From NCBI GenBank assembly GCA_027364495.1, contig DAHXPE010000239.1, positions 1 through 5,084 on the forward strand: DNA of 5,084 nucleotides, in the 5' to 3' direction. The notes below the pieces were generated by a model, which was given only the letters and a program-made list of their open reading frames with translations, made no database searches and had not been told where the DNA came from. Of the stretch, positions 1-3,565 are shown in pieces. This stretch comes from Candidatus Heimdallarchaeota archaeon. Lineage in GTDB: Archaea; Asgardarchaeota; Heimdallarchaeia; Hodarchaeales; LC-3. How positions within the stretch are numbered: the first letter of the stretch is position 1; every line of letters begins with the position of its first letter. Position numbers and translations under genes: made by a program.

Positions 1-111
1 CAAATTTCTATTAAAATGGGTCATGATCATGATTAATAGGCCATTTATGGCATTATTAAGAATGGGTAATATTGGAATAAAAGGAATTTAAAAGATATTT
101 TGTTCTAATTT
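1..111. other. non-coding left edge, no gene seen
   Basis: No convincing reading frame was found here. The stretch holds a perfect 12-bp palindrome, TCATGATCATGA (21-32), and a small dyad GCCAT-TT-ATGGC (40-51). The part next to the PLP-enzyme stop codon is moderately T-rich on the minus strand and could serve as the 3' end of that transcript, but no strong terminator is visible. Confidence 0.5.
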
Positions 112-1329
112 TTATAAAAATACGAATCCATCACCTCTATAAGTTGAATACCTATCAACTATAGAACCCTTAGAAATAACAATGATTTCTTTAAAATGTT
201 CACATAATTCACCAGCCTTAGCATGCCTCATAAAGATTGGATCACCTATCTTTAAAGGAACCCTTTTATTCTGTATAGGTGTTTGAACTTCTCCAGCCAT
301 TTCATTTACCAGAAGAGATGAACCTAACGGTAAGAAAGGCTTAGGAATTTTATCTATGCCAAGAGAACCAGAAGCGACATATCCACCACCGTGACAGGTA
401 TAAATATGTTTAGTTGGTTTTCTAGTAACCTCTAATGCATAAAACAAAGCAGGTTTGTGGTGAAAAGCATTATAATAGTCAAATAATACAGGTGAATAAA
501 AACCTGAACCAACGGTAACTTCGGTAACTACGTTTTCATTGCCTGTTGACTCAACGCTTCCAGTCCCACCACCATTTATTAATGGTAATTCAAATCCTTC
601 TTCTCTCAATGCTTTTACTATTTCGTCCCTTCTTTTTTTAATAGTCTTAATAGACCTCTTTTTGAGAAATCTGATCATAAAATTTATTAAAAAGTTCTTG
701 GCTGGACTTTTATCGGGTACACCAGCTATTTGGGCCTCATAACCCATGATTCCTACTAATTGCACATTTTTGAATTGTTTAATCTCTTTGGCAAATTGTA
801 TGCTTGTTGAAAAATTGTTTATTGATGATCGTCGAACACCAAAATGTAAAGGTCCATATTTAGTTGACAAATCTATATCCAGACATATTTTAACCATGAC
901 ATTAAATTGTGTTGCTATATTCTGAATTATTTGCACCTGGTCAACACAATCAACCATTAGTGTTATATCAACATTTGATTTTGCTAGCTCCTGACATAAT
1001 TTGGTGATATCATATTTATTAATTTCAGGATAAGCTACAAGAATGTCTTTAAATCCTTTTGTACTTAAAAAAAGTGCTTCACGAAGCGAGTATGATAAAA
1101 TTCCTTGATAGATAGTATTGGTACTAAAGATTTTCTCTAACATTTTGACAGATCTTACAGATTTAGATGCAACGCGAATAGTTTTTTCATTTGTAGTAGT
1201 ACTTTCTAAACGTTTAGCGATACTTGAAGCATTTTCTATTAAGAGATCTAAATCCAAAATCAAGCAAGGAAAAATCTCATCTTTTATTAAAGTTCTGTAA
1301 TAATTCCATAAATCTTCAGAATTTTGCAT
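112..1329 (-). CDS. PLP-dependent amino acid deaminase/aldolase (D-threonine aldolase / D-serine dehydratase-like, fold type III)
   Basis: Probable cytoplasmic pyridoxal-phosphate enzyme acting on a D-amino or hydroxy-amino acid by dehydration/deamination or retro-aldol cleavage; the exact substrate cannot be read from sequence. Numbering is from the ATG at 1329 (405 residues). The alanine-racemase-like N-terminal barrel carries RVASKSVRS, whose Lys56 is the expected Schiff-base lysine. NGGGTGS (252-258) is the glycine loop that binds the PLP phosphate. The C-terminal D-serine-dehydratase-like domain has CHGGG (312-316) and RHAKAGELCEHF, with His369 and Cys376 as candidate metal ligands by analogy with the zinc-binding His/Cys of characterised relatives. 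Length is normal for the family and the gene looks intact. A TTG 18 nt upstream is in frame, but the ATG has an AGGTG ribosome-binding core 5 nt before it and is preferred. It stands alone behind a 189-nt gap. Family is confident; substrate is not. Confidence 0.88.
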   Translation of the reverse strand: MQNSEDLWNYYRTLIKDEIFPCLILDLDLLIENASSIAKRLESTTTNEKTIRVASKSVRSVKMLEKIFSTNTIYQGILSYSLREALFLSTKGFKDILVAYPEINKYDITKLCQELAKSNVDITLMVDCVDQVQIIQNIATQFNVMVKICLDIDLSTKYGPLHFGVRRSSINNFSTSIQFAKEIKQFKNVQLVGIMGYEAQIAGVPDKSPAKNFLINFMIRFLKKRSIKTIKKRRDEIVKALREEGFELPLINGGGTGSVESTGNENVVTEVTVGSGFYSPVLFDYYNAFHHKPALFYALEVTRKPTKHIYTCHGGGYVASGSLGIDKIPKPFLPLGSSLLVNEMAGEVQTPIQNKRVPLKIGDPIFMRHAKAGELCEHFKEIIVISKGSIVDRYSTYRGDGFVFL

Positions 1330-1334
1330 AAAAG

Positions 1335-1339
1335 CACCT
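1335..1339 (-). promoter_or_regulatory. ribosome-binding site deciding the start of the PLP enzyme
   Basis: AGGTG on the minus strand, 5 nt before the ATG at 1329. It lies downstream of the alternative TTG start at 1347, so it supports the ATG as the true start. Confidence 0.6.
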
Positions 1340-1373
1340 AATACCAATGTATTGTAACAATATCTTTCAAAAA

Positions 1374-1386
1374 AATAAATATTAAA
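1374..1386 (-). promoter_or_regulatory. possible TATA-like promoter element for the PLP enzyme
   Basis: The minus strand reads TTTAATATTTATT here. Archaeal spacing of about 25 nt would place transcription start near 1353, giving a leader of about 25 nt to the ATG. The region is so AT-rich that such a match is weak evidence, and no clear purine-rich BRE precedes it. Confidence 0.25.
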
Positions 1387-1437
1387 ATTATTATTAGTAA
1401 AGATACATTTTCAATTTTATTTTTAAATTTTTCCAAG

Positions 1438-1463
1438 ATTGCTCTAAATACCAATAGAGCAAT
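1438..1463. repeat. 9-bp perfect inverted repeat between DUF2892 gene and PLP enzyme
   Basis: ATTGCTCTA (1438-1446) and TAGAGCAAT (1455-1463) flank an 8-nt loop. The stem has three G/C pairs and stands out against its AT-only surroundings. It lies 55-80 nt beyond the DUF2892 stop codon, after the T-rich tracts, and about 110 nt upstream of the PLP-enzyme start. It could be part of the terminator or a regulator site for the downstream gene. On the minus strand no T-run immediately follows the stem, which argues against a simple intrinsic terminator. Confidence 0.55.
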
Positions 1464-1479
1464 AAAAATTGGCATAAAT

Positions 1480-1510
1480 AAAAAATATTAAAAAAGAAAA
1501 GAGAAAAAAA
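1480..1510 (-). terminator. oligo-T terminator after the DUF2892 pair
   Basis: Starting 8 nt after the stop codon at 1519, the minus strand carries successive T runs: T7 (1504-1510), T4 (1497-1500), T6 (1490-1495) and T6 (1480-1485). Clusters of T tracts without a stem are the usual archaeal 3'-end signal. Confidence 0.6.
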
Positions 1511-1518
1511 CCATTAAA

Positions 1519-1728
1519 TTATTGTTTATTTGTCGAACGCTTCATAGCGCAATAGAATGGGCAAGTTCCAGTTACAGATGTTACAAAAGGTATTAATCCA
1601 ATAGCAAAAAGCGCTACTGCTGGGTAAATCTGGTTAGAAAAGAAAAGCAAAATACTTAAAAGGATCAAAATAGATCCAAGAGCCATTCTGACTTTTCTTT
1701 CTCCAAGACTAATGTTTTTTACCGGCAT
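1519..1728 (-). CDS. DUF2892 (YgaP-like transmembrane) small membrane protein, copy with CPFYC motif
   Basis: A 69-residue protein made almost entirely of two membrane helices (about 13-31 and 33-54) joined by a very short turn. The N-terminal ERKVRMALG matches the family's E/D-R-x-x-R-x-x-x-G pattern. The end TGTCPFYCAMKRSTNK matches the conserved T-G-x-C-P-x-Y element just after helix 2. Cys56 and Cys60 form a CPFYC pair that the two paralogues lack. In E. coli YgaP this membrane domain is fused to a sulfurtransferase (rhodanese) domain; here it stands alone, so no sulfur chemistry can be claimed. The ATG has AGGA (1736-1739) 7 nt upstream. It lies 33 nt after the stop of the next DUF2892 gene, so the two are almost certainly co-transcribed. 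Family call is firm; function is unknown. Confidence 0.85.
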   Translation of the reverse strand: MPVKNISLGERKVRMALGSILILLSILLFFSNQIYPAVALFAIGLIPFVTSVTGTCPFYCAMKRSTNKQ

Positions 1729-1761
1729 GATTGAATCCTGTTTATTTTGCTATTAAATAAC

Positions 1762-1983
1762 TTATGTTTTGTTTGTGTTTATTTTTAAAACATTGTAAAT
1801 TGGGCAAGTACCCAAAATTGCTGTTACAAACATGATAACAGCAAGAATAGCGAAGACAACATATAAAACAACGTCGATAATACCGCTACTGGTTGTAAAG
1901 AAGTAGTAGACGAGTGCAGCAAAAACTAAGCCGAGTATAACTCTAACAATACGGTCAATTTGACCGACATTTTTTTCAAACAT
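1762..1983 (-). CDS. DUF2892 (YgaP-like transmembrane) small membrane protein, first gene of tandem pair
   Basis: A 73-residue two-helix membrane protein. EKNVGQIDRIVRVILG at the N-terminus is the DUF2892 signature. The helices span about 12-30 and 35-58, followed by GTCPIYNVLK with a single Cys60 at the membrane boundary. Its first 18 residues match the separate copy at 2400-2627 except Phe2/Tyr2, and both end in LKINTNK, so the two are close paralogues. The ATG is preceded by GGTG (1991-1994) with 7-nt spacing. It leads a two-gene unit with 1519-1728 behind a long leader containing palindromes and a TATA-like box, so it is the probable target of that regulation. Molecular function is unknown. 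Confidence 0.86.
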   Translation of the reverse strand: MFEKNVGQIDRIVRVILGLVFAALVYYFFTTSSGIIDVVLYVVFAILAVIMFVTAILGTCPIYNVLKINTNKT

Positions 1984-2022
1984 AATTTTACACCATTTTT
2001 GAACTATTATTTTGCTCAGTGG

Positions 2023-2049
2023 ACCTAAATAACTAGGTGCGAATTAGGT
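2023..2049. repeat. ACCTA/TAGGT dyad with an extra TAGGT in the DUF2892 leader
   Basis: ACCTA (2023-2027) pairs with TAGGT (2034-2038) across 6 nt. TAGGT recurs at 2045-2049, one helical turn (11 bp) from the first. All lie 40-66 nt upstream of the start codon, probably in the transcribed leader. The elements are short and may be coincidental. Confidence 0.3.
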
Positions 2050-2070
2050 TCTAACCACTATTTTTTATTC

Positions 2071-2085
2071 ATAACTAATGGTTAT
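2071..2085. promoter_or_regulatory. candidate operator, palindrome copy 1
   Basis: ATAAC-TAATG-GTTAT is a 5+5 dyad with a 5-nt spacer. It matches copy 2 (2103-2117) at 13 of 15 positions, with consensus ATAACTWWTGGTTAT. It falls near the transcription start expected from the TATA-like box overlapping copy 2, where a bound protein would block initiation. The regulator is not encoded in this window. Confidence 0.5.
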
Positions 2086-2099
2086 TAAGGATTTATGAG

Positions 2100-2120
2100 T
2101 ATATAACTTTTGGTTATATA
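2100..2120. promoter_or_regulatory. candidate operator, palindrome copy 2, overlapping a TATA-like box
   Basis: TATATAAC (2100-2107) and GTTATATA (2113-2120) form an 8-bp dyad around TTTTG. The core 2103-2117 repeats copy 1, with start-to-start distance 32 bp, about three helical turns. On the minus strand AAAAG followed by TTATATA resembles a BRE plus TATA box driving the DUF2892 pair, with transcription start predicted near 2075-2080 and a leader of about 95 nt. Because the element is symmetric, the TATA match could be incidental to the operator. Confidence 0.5.
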
Positions 2121-2357
2121 TAATAAAAAATGCTTTAAAAAGTCCAAATATTCCTTAAAATAAATAAATTTCAGAATATAATTTAATTCTCATCCTTTAG
2201 CCTTAGTTAATCTATATTTATCTGATTTTTTAAAAAATAAGTCATAAGATTGGTTTTTATTTTTGAGCATATTTTTCGATGAAAATAAAAATAAAGTGCT
2301 AATTACTTTTGACTTGAATAATAATTAAGATAATTCTAATATTTCTTTAATTAAAAT

Positions 2358-2385
2358 AAAAAAAAGGAAAGAAAACAGAGTTTTC
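2358..2385 (-). terminator. hairpin plus T8 terminator of the solo DUF2892 gene
   Basis: On the minus strand GAAAAC-TCT-GTTTTC (2371-2385) forms a 6-bp stem with a 3-nt loop. It is followed by TTTCC and a run of eight T (2358-2365), then more T-rich sequence. It begins 15 nt after the stop codon at 2400. This resembles an intrinsic terminator, and the T tract alone would suffice in an archaeon. Confidence 0.65.
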
Positions 2386-2399
2386 ATTAGTTAGCTTAA

Positions 2400-2627
2400 T
2401 TATGATTTGTTCGTATTAATTTTTAATATACTCCAGATAGGACAAGAGGCAAAGTATGCTGTTACAAACATTATTATGGCTAAAATAGCAAATATCAAAG
2501 CTAAAACAAGTTCCAAAGTGCCTACCTTAGATACTAAAAATCCAAAGTAAACAACTAAAGCAACAAAAATTATACCTAAAATTACACGTACTATTCTATC
2601 AATTTGACCAACATTTTTTTCATACAT
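2400..2627 (-). CDS. DUF2892 (YgaP-like transmembrane) small membrane protein, solo copy
   Basis: A 75-residue two-helix membrane protein, closest to the copy at 1762-1983. It shares EKNVGQIDRIVRVILG, an I-M-F-V-T-A stretch in helix 2, C-P-I and a terminal LKINTNK. The helices run about 12-33 and 38-60. The connecting loop is two residues longer, and the sequence before the cysteine is YFASCPIW instead of the usual T-G-x-C-P, with a single Cys62. The ATG has a weak GTGA core 6 nt upstream. It is separated from the downstream paralogue by a terminator and 416 nt, and from the upstream racemase by about 207 nt with its own TATA-like element, so it is probably monocistronic. Function is unknown. 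Confidence 0.86.
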   Translation of the reverse strand: MYEKNVGQIDRIVRVILGIIFVALVVYFGFLVSKVGTLELVLALIFAILAIIMFVTAYFASCPIWSILKINTNKS

Positions 2628-2672
2628 GATCTTTCACTTATGTTTCTTTATTCTTATTTCACTTTTAATATG

Positions 2673-2680
2673 CATAAATA
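2673..2680 (-). promoter_or_regulatory. possible TATA-like box of the solo DUF2892 gene
   Basis: The minus strand reads TATTTATG, preceded by CTGAA. Normal archaeal spacing would start the transcript near 2650, about 24 nt before the ATG at 2627. Moderate support only, given the AT content. Confidence 0.3.
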
Positions 2681-2690
2681 TTCAGGTTTC

Positions 2691-2706
2691 TGAGGTAATA
2701 GCCTCA
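2691..2706. repeat. TGAGG/CCTCA dyad upstream of the TATA-like box
   Basis: TGAGG (2691-2695) and CCTCA (2702-2706) flank 6 nt. This GC-richer dyad lies about 10-25 bp upstream of the proposed TATA element of the solo DUF2892 gene, a position that would suit an activator or other regulator. The stem is only 5 bp, so chance is possible. Confidence 0.35.
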
Positions 2707-2755
2707 AGCTTCTTTTTTAGTAAATTTAATAAAGATTTTTAAGTTACAACTAGGT

Positions 2756-2786
2756 TCACATAATCAAATTATTATGTGATTTGATT
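2756..2786. repeat. two overlapping, mutually exclusive inverted repeats
   Basis: Stem A pairs TCACATAAT (2756-2764) with ATTATGTGA (2771-2779) across a 6-nt loop. Stem B pairs AATCAAAT (2762-2769) with ATTTGATT (2779-2786) across 9 nt. They share bases 2762-2764 and 2779, so a transcript can form only one at a time. The site lies 49-79 nt beyond the racemase stop and about 130-160 nt upstream of the solo DUF2892 start. It could be a 3'-end structure or a protein-binding site. Confidence 0.5.
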
Positions 2787-2792
2787 CATATG

Positions 2793-2803
2793 AAAAAATT
2801 AAA
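2793..2803 (-). terminator. possible T-rich 3' end of the methyltransferase-racemase transcript
   Basis: About 32 nt past the racemase stop the minus strand reads CTTTAATTTTTT. A weak AGTTTG/CAAACT pairing (2805-2810 with 2830-2835) precedes it, but the loop of 19 nt is long. This is plausible as an archaeal oligo-T terminator and is weaker than the one after the DUF2892 pair. Confidence 0.35.
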
Positions 2804-2834
2804 GAGTTTGGACACATTAAATATTTTTTCAAAC

Positions 2835-3527
2835 TTATTTCAGCATAAAATCAACAGCAGCAAGAGCATGAATTAGGGTAGTATCAAAAATTGGCACTGC
2901 AACATCTTCTTGATTTATTAAAAGTGGAATCTCCGTACAACCTAATATAATTCCTTCAGCTCCATCTTCGAGTAATTTACTGATTATTCCTAGGAATTTT
3001 TCCTTTGATTCCTTCGTAATTTTACCAAAAACTAATTCATCATAAATTATATCATTTATTTTTATTCTGTCTTCCTGATTTGGTGTTACTATTTCTATGC
3101 CATAAGAATCTTTGAAAATGTCTTTATACAAAGGTTTTTCCATGGTATCTTTTGTGCCTAGCAGACCAATTTTCTTTATATTCTTTTCCTTTACTTTTTT
3201 GCCAGTTTCATGAACAATATGTATTATTGGAATTGATATTTTTTCCTGAATTTTATCTGCTACTATATGCATGGTATTTGTACAAATAACAATTGCCTTA
3301 ACTCCAGCTTGTTCTAATTTTAATGTCCTAGCTGTAAGCATCTCTGCTACTCCTTCCCAATCACCTTTAAAATGCAAATCTTTTATTTCTGTAAAATTCA
3401 GGGAATAGATGAGAACCTCAGCTGAATAATGACCGCCTAATCGTTTAGTAACTTCTGTATTCATTATTTTATAATATTCTGAAGTAGACTCCCAACTCAT
3501 TCCTCCTAAAAGACCAATAAGCTTCAT
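2835..3527 (-). CDS. aspartate/glutamate-family amino acid racemase
   Basis: Cofactor-independent cytoplasmic racemase that interconverts L- and D-aspartate or a related amino acid using two cysteines as opposed acid/base groups. Numbering from the ATG at 3527 (230 residues, normal for the family): KLIGLLGGMSWEST at the N-terminus is the family signature, ICTNTMH holds the first catalytic Cys82, and LGCTEIPLL holds the second, Cys197. DTT near the end (215-217) is also typical. With both cysteines present, true racemase activity is more likely than the one-sided isomerase activity of relatives lacking the first Cys. In-frame GTG (3536) and ATG (3533) codons lie upstream. The ATG at 3527 gives the usual MKLIGLLGG start and has GTGA 5 nt before it, so it is preferred. 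It lies about 35 nt after the methyltransferase stop and is probably co-transcribed. Aspartate is the default substrate; glutamate or others are possible. Confidence 0.88.
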   Translation of the reverse strand: MKLIGLLGGMSWESTSEYYKIMNTEVTKRLGGHYSAEVLIYSLNFTEIKDLHFKGDWEGVAEMLTARTLKLEQAGVKAIVICTNTMHIVADKIQEKISIPIIHIVHETGKKVKEKNIKKIGLLGTKDTMEKPLYKDIFKDSYGIEIVTPNQEDRIKINDIIYDELVFGKITKESKEKFLGIISKLLEDGAEGIILGCTEIPLLINQEDVAVPIFDTTLIHALAAVDFMLK

Positions 3528-3532
3528 TTTCA

Positions 3533-3536
3533 TCAC
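3533..3536 (-). promoter_or_regulatory. ribosome-binding core deciding the racemase start
   Basis: GTGA on the minus strand lies 5 nt before the ATG at 3527. The same bases include the alternative GTG start and overlap the alternative ATG start, neither of which has a Shine-Dalgarno sequence of its own. Confidence 0.45.
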
Positions 3537-3545
3537 ATTTATTAA

Positions 3546-3565
3546 CTGAATTATTTTAAATTCAG
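3546..3565 (-). repeat. hairpin overlapping the methyltransferase stop codon
   Basis: CTGAATT and AATTCAG form a 7-bp perfect stem with a 6-nt loop. On the minus strand the first arm contains the TGA stop (3562-3564) of the methyltransferase, and the second arm ends 18 nt before the racemase ATG. It could protect or process the intercistronic RNA or tune racemase translation. With two G/C pairs it is only marginally stable. Confidence 0.45.

Larger units (their letters stand above)
1984..2399. other. 416-nt non-coding region between DUF2892 genes
   Basis: No frame longer than a few codons with a plausible start was found. The part near the downstream gene (1984-2120) looks regulatory, with dyads, direct repeats and a TATA-like box. 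The far part (2340-2399) is the 3' end of the upstream DUF2892 gene. The middle (2125-2340) is low-complexity AT, including ATTTTTTAAAAAAT (2225-2238) and a T/A-only 10-bp inverted repeat (2254-2263 with 2282-2291), in which I see no confident function. Confidence 0.6.

Noticed and set aside
21..32. TCATGATCATGA palindrome near the left edge
   Set aside because: A single 12-bp palindrome with no nearby gene start in the window and no second copy; there is too little context to call it a site.
539..742. 67-codon plus-strand frame opposite the PLP enzyme
   Set aside because: It lies wholly antisense to a well-supported enzyme with conserved motifs and shows no family signature.
1118..1300. 60-codon plus-strand frame opposite the PLP enzyme N-terminus
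   Set aside because: Antisense shadow of the region encoding the PLP-lysine motif; low-complexity product with no recognisable domain.
1952..1966. CGGTCAA-T-TTGACCG palindrome inside a DUF2892 gene
   Set aside because: It encodes the conserved G-Q-I-D-R residues, and the paralogue encodes the same residues without the full palindrome, so codon choice explains it.
2225..2291. AT-only palindrome and T/A inverted repeat in the 416-nt gap
   Set aside because: Low-complexity A and T runs create such repeats readily in DNA of this composition; no GC pair supports a real stem.
2748..2755. AACTAGGT shared by the upstream regions of two DUF2892 genes (also 2031-2038)
   Set aside because: An 8-base match between a 400-nt and a 200-nt region is expected about once by chance, and its distance to the start codon differs greatly (about 50 versus 120 nt).
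2785..2794. TTCATATGAA palindrome beside the overlapping hairpins
   Set aside because: A 10-bp AT-rich palindrome is common by chance and has no repeat partner or gene-start spacing to support it.
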